From positions 1 through 21,531 of the forward strand of contig LSSN01001184.1 of assembly GCA_001970855.1 (NCBI GenBank): 21,531 bases of DNA, read 5' to 3'. The position numbers and the translations under genes are program-made. The stretch is from Smittium culicis (taxonomy: Eukaryota > Kickxellomycota > Harpellomycetes > Harpellales > Legeriomycetaceae). Positions 9,258 to 21,513 of this stretch are shown one piece after another (within the stretch, counting starts at the first letter, position 1; each line of letters begins with the position of its first letter). The notes beneath the pieces are model-generated. The model did no database searches. It worked only from the letters and a program-made list of their open reading frames with translations, and was not told where the DNA came from.

Positions 9258-9669
9258 ATTATATACAGTTGGTATTAGAGTTACAGGGTTATTTGTTGTA
9301 GTCGGTTATTATGTAAAGAGTGTCTATTGCAATTATTTTGTATATTTCAGCTTTAAAAGACCTACTGATATTAAGAAAAAATTAAAAGTAAAAATTCGTT
9401 TGGTTAGCTAAGGATATAAATTTATTATTGATCATTAACGGCTTAATAGAGGATGGGTAATATATATAGATGATATTTACACTCAAGTATGACTTGGGAG
9501 TTTTACAGTCGTGAAAAAAATGACAATTTTGGTCGCTGGCCTTAGGTTTTATATTTGTAATATGTGCCAATTCAGATAGATGTATTAGAAAGTCTGTAAT
9601 GTTATTAATCTATTAGATGATTCTTAATAGTGTTCATATGGGCAATTCTATTTTACTATTCATTTATAA
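9258..9669. other. upstream region of antiporter B
   Basis: This is the 5' side of antiporter B, with in-frame stops just above the start, and should hold its promoter. It shows no detectable similarity to the region upstream of antiporter A. A 62-codon open frame on the minus strand (9382-9570) has no recognisable content and no paralogue upstream of A. I read it as chance or at most an upstream ORF. Confidence 0.55.
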
Positions 9670-9864
9670 ATTAAAAATATCACTCATACCCAAATGGATT
9701 CAGGCGGAGCCTATTGGGCATACATTTTCTCGCGCTGATTTGGGACTGCTCATTTGCTCAAAGGTGCAGATACAGCTGTGAGCATTGATAGAATACACTT
9801 TCGCCCAGGCATGATAACTGGACTTAGCTTGCTTTTTCTACTAGCTTATTATTTATGCGTTTAA
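9670..9864 (+). pseudogene. GC-rich island, possible coding relic (strand uncertain)
   Basis: A block of about 150 bp (roughly 9685-9835) is far less AT-rich than its surroundings. On the plus strand one frame runs from 9670 to a TAA at 9862-9864 with a single in-frame TGA (9736-9738). It encodes GAYWAYIFSR before the stop and then HFRPGMITGLSLLFLLAYYL, which looks like a membrane segment. Other frames on both strands are also fairly open, as expected in GC-richer DNA, so strand and frame are not settled. Small hairpins are present, such as AGGC-GGA-GCCT at 9702-9712 and TGCTCA/TGAGCA at 9755-9784. It may be an exon, a decayed gene, or a fragment of a mobile element. I do not recognise the family. 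Confidence 0.25.
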
Positions 9865-10317
9865 AGTATATCCTGATAGATCCTCAGATTTCTTTATGAG
9901 AAATTTAAATACAATTGCTCCACATGATGAGTGAATCACCCTCAGTCTATCATCACATATCGATTAAATTAATTTCTCCTTAGCTCTAGAACACAATTAT
10001 ATACTATTTCGCTCTTATATTTTTCAATTCTTGAACGTGAACTAGCTAAACGAATTGATTGGCTATACAAACATATTTAACTTTTAATTCTCCATTTTTA
10101 CTTTTCTGGGCTTAGAATAGGCCGAGACTATTGGCCACTTCCAGTATGAATATTAACTTTAGGTAAATTGATTTACAATTACATACATGCTCAGCTCATA
10201 ATCATTACTGACCAATAGTGTAATCGGACAATTATATTAATACAATCCGCTATATACAAATTCTCCAATAGCTCACATCTAAAAAATAAGCTAATATCTA
10301 CAAAATAAGCTCACACG

Positions 10318-10342
10318 CTAAGATTAACCCAACAAAATAATA
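10318..10342 (+). repeat. dispersed degenerate repeat, copy 1
   Basis: The first 15 bases, CTAAGATTAACCCAA, recur exactly at 13072-13086. The last 14, CCAACAAAATAATA (10329-10342), recur exactly at 18088-18101. The shared bases include several C, which makes chance less likely in this AT-rich region. Confidence 0.45.
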
Positions 10343-10425
10343 CAATTTTTACAACTGTTATAGAATACATACAACAAACTATTAAAAATAAAATCAACGT
10401 TTATATTTAATTATGGCAAATATTA

Positions 10426-10774
10426 TTATCGATCAAAATTACCTAGTAGCCTAAGTGAAAGAAAAAAAAATACAAAGAATGCAAAAATAGCTGTTCTTAC
10501 TATTTTTTTGGTCTGATGTAGAGCATCAGCTGCTGTAAAATCTTTAACCCTTCAACATATCATATGGCGTTTTTGAAATATCGAAGACCTCAAGCTTAGT
10601 ACAATACACTATTTTTCTTTGTTAGGGACTTTCCTCCTTATGGATTTAGTGCTGTTTCAATATTTAGATACTCCCCAAACATATAATCATCACGAAAATC
10701 CAATAGAAATGCAATATTGATAAATTTGATAAACAATTCCTACTCGACTTGGCTAAATTATAGAAGCCTTCACA
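10426..10774 (-). pseudogene. broken or intron-split small membrane-protein gene, candidate
   Basis: Three stretches on the minus strand join into a plausible reading. First, 10774-10672 is open and ends with a hydrophobic run (HFYWIFVMIICLG). Next is a possible 63-nt intron (10671-10609) starting GTATCT, with CTAAC close to the AATAG acceptor. The second piece, 10608-10549, encodes KLEVFDISKTPYDMLK. The third, 10548-10426, encodes VKDFTAADALHQTKKIVRT, then a Phe/Leu-rich membrane helix, then TAA. The second and third pieces are one base out of frame at a GGG (10548-10550 region), so the gene is disrupted, mis-sequenced or spliced differently. No convincing start was found, since an in-frame stop precedes 10774. 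The shape vaguely recalls small ER membrane proteins such as cornichon/Erv14, but that is only a guess. Confidence 0.25.
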
Positions 10775-11078
10775 TTATATTCCTGTTTTTTCTTAGCCCT
10801 CTAAAAAAAAAAACAAATACGAATTTCCATTCATTTGATAGGTGTAATAAGCATAGAGTTGTTACATATAGCCCACTCGATTTCAGTTATCTATTTTTGA
10901 TCACCAAAATTATAAACAAAAAAATGACGTAGAAATAAATAAAATTTTTTAATTATATTTTATAGGAATATTAAATATTATGAGCTCCACCAGAAGACTA
11001 CTTTTAAATGCCCTAGCCAACTGTGGTTTTTAAATCGCTTAATTACATTGACTCTTTCAAGGATTAAAAAAATTTTGT

Positions 11079-11111
11079 AACTATTATTACGAGTTAGACC
11101 CAATTCGAAAT
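11079..11111 (+). repeat. dispersed degenerate repeat, copy 2
   Basis: AACTATTATT...TTAGACCCAATTC followed by AAAT matches the reverse complement of 18075-18104 apart from a 3-nt gap and a few substitutions. It appears related to the copies at 10318 and 13072 through the ACCCAA core. Confidence 0.4.
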
Positions 11112-11333
11112 TTTTGAAAAAAAAACCCCCAAAAAATTAAGGGATTGTCATAGTTTTAATCAAGTTACCAACAAATATCGATTTTGATTAATAATTTTTA
11201 TTTTGAGATTTACTCAATACATTAACAATTTTTTCTTTTACTGCTACGATTGAATCATTAAACCATTTCTGGAACTGATAATCAATTAAAAATTTTTATG
11301 ATTAATTTCCTTGTGGGGGTTTTTTTGAAATAT
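11107..11333. repeat. imperfect long inverted repeat
   Basis: The left arm, about 11107-11168, contains GAAAAAAAAACCCCC. Its inverse, GGGGGTTTTTTTGAAA (11315-11330), sits in a right arm at about 11271-11333. Further matches follow inwards: AAGGGATTGTCATA on the left pairs with an AAGGAAATTAATCATA-like stretch from the right, then TTTTAAT, then AGTTACC against AGTTCC. Arms of about 60 nt flank a spacer of about 100 nt. A decayed foldback element or MITE would look like this. Confidence 0.45.
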
Positions 11334-13071
11334 TTTTCTTTATAACGCCTATTTAGGAATATATTGTATTTTAGAACCAGCTTATAAATCTGTTTAGTAA
11401 AATTATACTAATATCCATACAAGATCAATATAAACTTCTTATTCACTGAAAAATCATCCACTTTTCCAGTTTTAGGAAACAATAAATATACCCTTTTAGA
11501 TTCCATGGATTAATTTCCTCTTCAATTTTTTTTGGTCGTTTTTGGCAAACTTTTATTCTTTTTCTAACTTTATTCAAATATTTTGATTGTTATTTATTTT
11601 TTATTCTTTGAATGGAAATGCAGCAACAATGACTATGATAGATTATGCTAGGTTACTTCGAACCACCAAAAAAAAAATAAATAAAAACAATTAAAAAACT
11701 CAAAAATCCAGCGCCACAATAAACAAAACGATGATTTTTTTAGACTAAACTAAAGTAAAAGAGCTAAATTAAATTACACTGGAACTCAAAATGGTACTGA
11801 TACGGTTTGAACCTTTAAAAATTATTTATTATAATCTCGTCTACAAAAAAATATTAAATAATGAAAGAATTCTGTCAATCAGGAAAAAATTACAACAAAA
11901 AACTAGTTTTATCTGAAACATATAAAATATTTTACTACACTAATTTACATTTTTTTAATCTGAACCTTAAAAGGTAAGAAAATTTTTTTTAATCTAAATA
12001 TTTTCACCTTTTTTTGTATTTACACCATCATCCGAAGAATTCTATTTCCAATTTCTTCAGATAAAATTTATATTGATAATAATTATAATTTAACTCTACA
12101 GAGAATCAAATCAACATATATTATAGCTTAATTTGAAAATAAAACTTTTTTTAATAAAATTTTGTGATTCTGTTAATTATAATTGATAGCTTATAGATTT
12201 CTTAATTTGGAATGAAATAAATTAATTCCAAAATAGTTTAGAACTATAGCCATTTAATCGATTTATAATCTTGATTGATCTATTTAAATCAAATAGACAC
12301 TAAAATAAAAAGGGATAATAACCCCAAATATATCTTAATTTTATGTTAATCAGGTATTTTATTCGATTTAAAAAGATACCACAGATGGTTCCGAATCAAT
12401 AAAAAAATGTTAATATGCGAAGAAATATCAAGTTGTACAACTGGTTGGTTTCGTTTAAATCGTTTTTACTAATTAGATGAATAATTTCCCCTTATTATAA
12501 GTTCTAATTTAAATAATTTCGAACCAAAAAAAAATTTTTTTTCTATATTAAATTTTATAAAAGATAAGTTTTAAATGTTTAAAAACTAATAAATCTACTC
12601 TGAATTTTTTAGCTTATTTTATTTTCCTGATAATATCTCAATGATTATTGATTATATATCATTTTTATGTATATCCTGAACTAAATCTGTCTAAGAGAGA
12701 TAATTTAAAAAGTTTAATTTTTGCAATCCTGTATTGTTTGTGATTAAAGTTTATAAGAAATGAAAAAATTCGTTTAATGAAAAAGCCACTTTTAATTAAT
12801 TTTAAAGTTATTTAATATATTAACAATACTGTATATTAATTAATTTTAGTAGCTAATTATTTAGATAATGTTAATAAAACAATTTTAGTAATTGTGCTAT
12901 AGATTTTTTAATCTAAAATTAAAATTATTTTTTAACAAAAATAAAATAACGAATTTTAATTCCATTGACTATTGCGACCACGATAAAATTATAATTATAT
13001 TTAAAGATAATTAGGTCATTATTGTGTATTTAATTGTAAATAGGACGCTTTATGTACCATTATTTTGTAAC

Positions 13072-13086
13072 CTAAGATTAACCCAA
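13072..13086 (+). repeat. dispersed degenerate repeat, copy 3
   Basis: An exact 15-nt match to 10318-10332. It is preceded by TTTTGTAAC, which also precedes the copy at 11079. Confidence 0.4.
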
Positions 13087-16000
13087 TGCATTATGTATAC
13101 TATCTCTAAATAAAATGATTTCAGAAGAAATATGACATTTTAAAAACAATTGAGTAAAATTTTTACAACCGTTATTATGAATATATCTAGAATAAATTAA
13201 AATTTTGAAAATTTAATTTCTCATTTTAATAATTTGGCCATTTTCAAATATTTTATTAAATTTATTTTATCTATACATGGGCATAAAAAAATAAATTTAA
13301 ATATAGGCGTAATTATATTTATATAGTTAAATTAAAAACGAGATTTAAAAATAATTTTAGTTAATATTTTGGAAATTGAAAATGATCGACACTATTTAAA
13401 TTATATATAAGCTATAATATGAATAAAAAATTAAAATTTGGTTGATTTTTTGCTATTTATTTACCAATATCTACTTATAAATATACATAGTCAATATTTA
13501 TTAGTAAAAATCATTTCTGTTATACGATCCTAATAGAAGTGATACTTATAATATTTAAAAAGTTGTATAATATTAGTTTAATAAAAAACAGGCGATCTAT
13601 TATTGAAATTTTAGACTATTTAGAGCTTAAAATTTTTTTTAATTTTATCTAGCAATAAAAAAAATCTTTAATCAGAAATATAAATTTTATTTTTTATCGT
13701 TTATAAATTAAAATGTTAGGGGGGAATAATTTTTTCACAATTTTTTTAATCTATTATAAAATTCTTAATATTTATTAATCATTAGTTTTGATTAATATTT
13801 AATTACATAATCTAGTTAGATGCATAATAGTATTGTTAAAAGTAAAACAGACATATTTTATATATTTTTTAATATCAAATATCTATATAATCTTCTTTTT
13901 TTATTACAATACTAGTATTTAACTCTTTCACGGACGATATATGATTTATGATCTACCAAATATAGCCAACTGATTCAATTAAAACGTTTTAATTCAGAGT
14001 TTTTTTTTAGAAATAATTGTATATTGTAAAATGGCTGAATAATAAACTTGCTTATACATCATAAAAGATTAAATAAATTCGCTTTTTTTATGAGAGCAAG
14101 ATGGGGGAAGGGTTAATGAACCGGAAAATTGAGTTTTTACTCTCAGCTTAAAAGTTCAAAACTATCACAAATAAATAAAAATTTTAGCGAAGAATGTATA
14201 TATTTTTGAAGCTTTTAATTATATTATATTTAATTTTCTCACTTTTTCAAAATTTTAAATGCGAAATTTGATCGTAATTTTTTATACAATACCTATATTT
14301 AATAATAATTTAAAGATTTTAGATTTTAGATTTAGACATGTTTTATTATTTCAAATCAAACCTAAGAAATTTACAATTAACTATTTTTGAATGTTTAGAT
14401 TAGTATAAATAGTCTTTTTTTAACGTATATAGATATACGAGTATAAAAATTCTATTTTTTTTATAAAGTACCATGATATATTAGTAGCTCATTTTTAATC
14501 ATAAAATTAAATTACATTTTTAAATGTTTTTATTTTTAAATTTACCAAATAGAATTTGAGGAACATTATATTCAAAAATATTTCACATCATATTCTGATT
14601 AATTTAGTAGAGTTTTATTTTTGTTTCTTTTCTTTAAATATTTACTCCTTACTATTTTAATTTTTTTAAAATTTTATAATTATTAAATGTTATAATATCC
14701 ACTCTGAAACATAAATAAACAAAGTTTCATCATAAATTACTTATTTTTTTAACTAAACAGTTTATCATTATTCTACGAAAGCGTGAAAATTTTCTCATAT
14801 GATATCAGGGAACTATTTAGATCTGAATAATTCAAATATACATTAATAAAAGTGCAATTCATAATGGATATTTGAGCCATAGGAAATGATTTCTAAATTA
14901 ATAGTTGGGAATCTCAAAATCTTGAAAATAATAAATTCGAGATTAATTAGCTATATACATAAACTGTAAAATATAGTTATAAATTATATAAGGGTAAACT
15001 TGTAAAAATACTTATTATTTTTCTTAACAGAATTTATACACTTTTTTATCTAAGGAATTTTTGTTTGTCCCGGCAGTTTCTAGTTGCTAATCTATACCTA
15101 GATAAAACAAATAAAGATATTGAAAATTTATTAACTATTAATAAGTAACAACGCATATATACTTAATTCTATAGAATTTTTTGTTGAAGTAAATAACAAT
15201 AATAACAATAATAAAATTAAAACAAAAGCTACGAATCCTTACGAAACATTCTTTAAAAATAAAAAAATCCTTCAAAAAGATAAAAATATAAATTAATTAA
15301 AAAAAAGTATAAACAATAAACAAAAAAAATCAGTCTTATTTTTTACATATTATTTATTTTTAAAAAAAAACAGTTTCACATAAAAAATCAATTCTCTCAG
15401 CTTGAAATTAATTGTTTTAAGTGGGGTGGGGGTGGTTAAAACTTTTACCAATAAAGCGAAATAGTAATGATATAATCTGTATTTTATTATGCAAATGCAT
15501 TAGGTAAAATATTTATAAATAAAAATGATACATTGTAATGAATTCAAAATTAATAATACATCATATGACTAAAGAAATTTTTTTTGTAAAAATAAATTTA
15601 TTCCTATTTTATTATCATTATTCTCAGCTATTTAAGACTTTTTTTTGAAAAATTACGATAACAGGAAGCCTTCATTGAAATCAGGCCAAATAAAATTTTT
15701 GAATATTACAGGAAATTTATGCTCAAGGCTATCAAGTATAATAAAAATATATCATATTGATAATACCAATTCTTATTGACATTTCATTCCTATTATCATC
15801 TCAAATTGATAAAATTATCTGAATAACACGGCTAAATACTCAAATAAATCAATTGAAAGTATTGGTATTAAAATTTTATATTTGAGTTACATGATTATTT
15901 GATTATTATTCAAAGATCTGATTTACTTGAAATTCAAAAATGTCTCCAAGTAAAATTCTATAAATCGTGGAAATATATAAAATTATTGGGAAATAATGGT

Positions 16001-16820
16001 TGAATTATAATATTCAGTATGTGAAAATTCTTATTAAAGCGATACTAAAAGCACATCTAATGTAAATTTTGAAGTTGAAAAAGCACAAAAAGGGTGATTA
16101 GATTATATTCATTTCAAATTTAAATTTAAATAGTGATATTTTTTTTTTAATTTTTATTTAAAATACAAAATTTAGCATACTTTTATCATTCATATTTATA
16201 GGCTATTTTATGAACTCTTTACTTCAAAATTAATATAGGTATTAAAAAAAAAGATAGAATAGAATTCCAAATTTATGATTTACAATTTTACTTGCATATT
16301 TATTAAAATAATCAATAGAATAAAATACTTATTGTATTAATTAAGCTCAAAATTAATACTAATGACATTGATTATTAATATTTTATGATTTCTATATCAT
16401 TGAATTTTATTGCTAAACATCTTTTTTAGTATTATAATCATTTAAAAAAGCATTTTTAATTATATATTTGACTGAAAAAATATTTATCAACAAAATTTTC
16501 ATAACTTGATAACCCTTGATAATGCTATAAATCATTTAATTTTATATAGTAATGCAGAATAAATGATTTTAACAGGTGCTTTTGTCAAGAACATCTAGAA
16601 TTTTTACTAATATTTATCGATACTTTTTCTTTAATTTTTCTTCAAATTATTTTTAGTTTATTAATTCAAGATTTTTTGGGTTTATGATTTCTTATTTATT
16701 TATACGATAATACTTTTTTTTCATTTTATAACTCTAATAATTTTTTTTAATTCAGACATATTTTTTCGAAAAATTCTATTCTGGTATACTAAAATTTCAT
16801 TTATTTGAAATAAATAAATA

Positions 16821-16845
16821 TTATCTTATCTTATCTTATCTTATC
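16821..16845. repeat. (TTATC)5 microsatellite
   Basis: Five perfect tandem copies of TTATC sit in the desert, preceded by a short TAAA-type run. Confidence 0.95.
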
Positions 16846-18074
16846 TTTATTAATTTAAGAATATATTAAAAGCTAAAGATTAAAATATTCAATCAATTTA
16901 ACAATTAATAATAGCTAATCAATTTGATAAATAATTTGAATGATTATTAAAATTTTAATTTTTAACTTCAAATTATTTATAAATTCTTATTATTCTATTT
17001 TTTTAGAAATAATTGTTATAATAAAGCTTACATACTAAATATATTTAATTATCCCTTTTGGTGTGGTTTTTCTCACATTTTTTAGTTTTACAGTATAATT
17101 CATTTTTTTATATTATGAGTCTCTGATTTCACGAATCAAAATATTGAACAAAATGTAGTAGGTATATCCATATTTTGTTGCTCGATTCTTTTATATTTGT
17201 TTCTTATTCCAATATATTATTTGAACTTGTTGTATTTATTGATACCAGGGTCTAATAATTTCAGGGTCGAATTTTTTTTTTTTGAACAGTTTTCAGTTTC
17301 AAACACTCAATTTCTTAAAAATTAAAAATTTTTAATGGAAGAATATTTAAATACAAACCAGTATTACATAGATTTATTCAGATTTATAATTCAATTATCA
17401 GAATGATAAACGAATTTGAAAAAGTGAATTAATTTAATTGCTTTTTTATCAAAATAAATTTATATATTCAATTTCATATACAAGTTAATTGTATTCAAAA
17501 ATCCAGTTTCACAATATTTTAAAACCATAAATTATTAATGTATTTAATATTATATCATATATAATGTAGTTATCTAAATTTTTGAATTTATTCCATGAAT
17601 ATATTTAAATGTCGTGAATTTAAAATACTCTATTTTTTTAAAGGTAATTAAACTTAAAACAAGCTTATAAAATCACTGAAATTCCGAAATCCGAATTTTT
17701 TAAAAAAATTAATTCGATAAGTTAAACAAAAATCCAATATTGTTGTTTATATTAAATTTTCAAATACATTATGATTTTTTAGTTGGCAAATTACTTAACC
17801 AATTATTATAATATAGCGATTTAATAAATATATGGCAATATATATTAATATTATGATCGATAAACTAAGTATTGATAATTGAATCTTGATTTTATTTCTC
17901 ACATAAAAAATTTTCAACATTCCCTGAATTTTTTTTTAAAATTTATATCTATTGAAATGTGCTGATAGATGTAAATAAATTAAAATTTCAGACATTCTTT
18001 TTTTAATTCAGGCCTTAAATACTTTTAATATCTAAATAGAAAATTTTAGGAAAGTTAGTTCTAATTAAGGAGCT

Positions 18075-18104
18075 ATTTAGAATTGGGCCAACAAAATAAT
18101 AGTT
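18075..18104 (-). repeat. dispersed degenerate repeat, copy 4
   Basis: An inverted partner of 11079-11111. Its plus strand also carries the 14-mer shared with 10329-10342, linking all four copies. Confidence 0.4.
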
Positions 18105-19522
18105 TTGATTTATAATTTTTTGTTCTATATCTAAGCTATATATGTTTTGGTATTGTATTTAATAAACCTAATTTATTACTAATAACATATTTATTATTTA
18201 AACTGTAAATTGATACACTTATTTTTCATAAATAATATGGATTTTTACCGCTTCACATTTTTTACGTAATAATTTATTAACATATATTAGGAAAATAAGG
18301 TCATATAGCTGTCTATTTCAGCTACTTTTTCTTCTTTTTTTTGATAATTTGATACTAAATGAACATATTTTATCCTTTCACTGCTACAGATTATATATTT
18401 TTATTTTTAGATTTACTAAAAAATATCTCATGAAAAAAACATAAAGTGTGAATTATTTATATATTGTATTTCTAATATAAACTTTAATATTTTTCACATA
18501 ATTAAATGTTTATATTTCTGTTAAATATATTATTTTATCTTTTTTCATTATTAATGTTTTACTGATAATTTCAATTCTCCTCCATATATTTTTTATTTAT
18601 TAAAATGCATTATAAAAAAAAATTTCAAAATTTCTTGCACTTATAAGATTATAATTTTAACTTAGTTTTTTTTATTTATAGTTTAAATCTTTTTATTTTT
18701 AAATATAATAAAAAATTAACTACTATACGAGTTCCATTTGATACTTTATTTAAATTATTATATATTTTCGAATTTTATTTATATAAAAAGTAAATATCTT
18801 CAAAATATATATTCCTTATAATTTTTTAGATTTTTATTTAGTAAAAAATCTCCACAAAAAAATTTTTTTGTATGGCTTTTGGTTAATTTTTTTTTACTCC
18901 ATCTCTATTTTATTTATCATAATACAAATTTATAATTGAATAGACCTAATTTTCAAAAACTAAATTGAAATCATACGAATATTATTGAATTAAATTTAGC
19001 TAAATTCGTATCTTTTTTGATTTTTCAATTTTAGAGACATTTAATGTTCAGTTATTTTATTTTTTATTTATAAGTTTGAAAATTTTAGATTTAAAATCAT
19101 AACTTCATTCAAGCAAATACTTAAATAACATCTAAACTTAATAATACTGAAAATTTAAGTAATATATGCAATTAAAATAATTTATTCTAGGAGAAATAAA
19201 AATGAGAGTATAATGATTATCAAAGCACATTTCTGTATATTATGCCACAAAAATACAAATTTTAAGGTTTAATTAAAATTTTTATGCAGTATAGTTTGAT
19301 ATTTATCATTAATTATGAAATAAAGCGAATTTTGAATGATGGGTAAAATATTATTTCAATTTTTCACTCAAAAAATAAATATATAACAATAATTCTAGTC
19401 CTGTGATATATGTTTATGGATTAGATTTATAACTCGATATAATTTATTATAGTTTGTGATTTGAAGTTAATTGAAAAATTTCATGATATTATTTTTCAAC
19501 AATGATTTTATTTATTCACGAT

Positions 19523-19558
19523 TTTCAAAAATAGAACAACTATTTGTGATTTTTGAAA
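19523..19558. repeat. nested hairpin
   Basis: TTTCAAAAAT (19523-19532) pairs perfectly with ATTTTTGAAA (19549-19558). An alternative inner stem AAATAG/CTATTT (19529-19534 with 19540-19545) closes a 5-nt loop. The two stems share bases, so they are partly exclusive. No gene is adjacent. Confidence 0.55.
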
Positions 19559-20444
19559 TTATTTTTTTGAAACCTAAAATCTGAATTTTATTAAATAGAT
19601 AGCATTTAATTTTATTATTTTCAATACTATTAGTATTTCCAAACTACATATCCTGATGAATAATATTACTGTAACTCTATAGATAAATACAAAAAATAAT
19701 TTTAATTTATTTTTTTTGGTATCTAATAAAATATTTAGTTGAATTAAACTAAATTAAATAAAAATTGTTATATACATTAAAAAGAGTAATGATTAAATGT
19801 AATCTACTTTATTAATTATTTTCTAGAAGGATTAGTATTTTAAAATATTTATATAAAAAAATTAATTTTATTTTTAATAAAAAGTTTTCTATATTAAATA
19901 TTACAACATTTTGATAATTAAAAAAAATACTAAATAAGGCAAATATTTTATAAAGTTAACTAAATAAAAAATATGTAACAAAATATTTAACTATAATTTC
20001 CTTTATATAAATGTAATTCGAATTATTTAATAAATACTGAAGATTTGGTTAGTCTAATAAAAGTAAATACAGAATATATTTATTACAAAAATTTTTTAAA
20101 AAAGATATTATAGCTAAAATTAATCAGTTAAATATTAATTTCGCTCCCGTTTTTTAAAGATAAGAAATTTTTTATTATGATTTTAGGTTATCCAATGTGT
20201 TCTATAAATAATAAATAAAATAACCATCTTGATCAAATACTAACAAATTATTGTGGAATAAATTAATATTCGGATCAAGCTCATTTAATATCAAAATTTT
20301 TTTTTTAAAAGTAAAGCTATTTAAAAATTATTACAAGTTTTAAAATATATTTATTAATAATTTTTTAAATTAAGGTTATCTAATATTAGTTCCTGTTCAT
20401 GTTGTATAAAAATAACGAGAAATTTTCAGAAAGTTGACGTGCTT

Positions 20445-20462
20445 AAAATCATATGTGATTTT
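20445..20462. repeat. short perfect hairpin
   Basis: AAAATCA and TGATTTT form a 7-bp stem around the tetraloop TATG. It is isolated in the desert and may be chance. Confidence 0.45.
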
Positions 20463-21242
20463 CTAAAAAAAATAGAGCATATAGATGGATATTTAGAATT
20501 AATCAACCATATTTACGTAGTGAATATAATTCTCAGTGATATGTGTTTTGAATATAATAAAAATTTTGGCTTAAATAATTTTGAATAAGTTTTAAAATCT
20601 GTGATAATATTTTTGAAGAAATTATCTATTAAAATAATACTAGTAAACATTGGGGAAAATAATAATATAAATCATCTCGGATAATTCGATTATTTGATCT
20701 GAGGCTATAAAAGTTGAATTGATTGTGGTAAGTTGGTATCACAGAGTTACTGTTTCAACGCAACTAAGTTTTTAACAAGAATCAAAATAAGATAATTTAA
20801 TTTCCAATTAAAATATAATTAAAATTTTTACTTTCAAAAAGATATTAAAAAAATGCATAAATTCTCTAAAGAATTTTAAAATGAATATGAAGAAATGTGA
20901 GTGGTCTTTAAATACCCCAATAATACACTTCTGGTTATCTTTATGACTAACAGAAAAAATCCATACCACTTTAATGAATGAGTAAAAAGTTTAAAAATAA
21001 TAAATAAATAAAGTTATTGAAAAAATAAAGATAAAAATATAACTATTACCTCATTATGAAATAATACTGAAGTTTAAAAATTAAATTTTTTACTGGCTAA
21101 GATTTTCCACTACGACGTATTTAATTATGATAATAGGGTATACGCTCGTATAGATATTAACAAAATTCAAGAGAACCTTAAATATTCAATTGAAATACTG
21201 AAATAAGAGAATTTGACATTTATTAAAGTTAATAATTCAAAT

Positions 21243-21392
21243 TTAAATCAAATATTTCGGCGATTTAAAAGAAAATTCACAGAAAAAAAAAAGCTGAGGA
21301 GCACTCCTGAACTTCCTTGGAATAATTAAAGGTTGATATAAAGTTGTCAGAGCTCCGAAGGATACTCGGATAAAAAATTGCTTTTTTATCAT
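21243..21392 (-). other. small open reading frame near window end, doubtful
   Basis: A minus-strand ATG at 21392 opens 49 codons to TAA, and the frame stays open about 21 codons further upstream. It covers a GC-richer patch and encodes an unrecognised hydrophobic/basic peptide with VSFGALTTLYQPLIIPRKF. An open run of about 70 codons could arise by chance a few times in this much sequence, so it is recorded only as a candidate micro-ORF or relic. Confidence 0.12.
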
Positions 21393-21513
21393 TAGCCTGG
21401 TCTTTAAAACTTGTTTTATCAGTATTTTATATACATTTATATCGTGTTCAATAAACTATCTGTGAAAAAAAATTCTTGAATAAAAAATTTTTTTAATAAT
21501 AAAATTAAACCCT

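Larger units (their letters stand above)
10933..21242. other. extremely AT-rich gene desert
   Basis: About 10 kb holds no open frame of gene length on either strand. Composition is dominated by A/T runs, with only isolated GC-richer words (for example about 14098-14125, 15420-15436 and 20700-20765). I found no tRNA B-box, rRNA, transposase or reverse-transcriptase motif by reading. Visible structure is limited to degenerate repeats, hairpins and one pentanucleotide array, listed separately. It may be long intergenic DNA, eroded transposon debris, or a chromosomal element such as an AT-rich centromeric or subtelomeric tract. The sequence alone does not decide. Confidence 0.7.

Noticed and set aside
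9382..9570. 62-codon minus-strand frame upstream of antiporter B
   Set aside because: No motif or homologue is recognisable, and nothing similar precedes copy A. At most an upstream ORF.
10717..10932. 71-codon plus-strand frame
   Set aside because: It is low complexity, with a poly-Lys stretch from an A run. It lies opposite the more coherent minus-strand candidate.
15420..15436. G-rich run as a possible G-quadruplex
   Set aside because: Only two long G runs and a short one are present; four are needed.
13998..17017. Shared T-run plus AGAAATAATTGT at about 14002 and 17000
   Set aside because: Almost all A/T with a homopolymer. A match of this length is plausible by chance in this composition.
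20704..20713. CTATAAAAG as a TATA box
   Set aside because: No gene follows within reach, and such words are common in AT-rich DNA.
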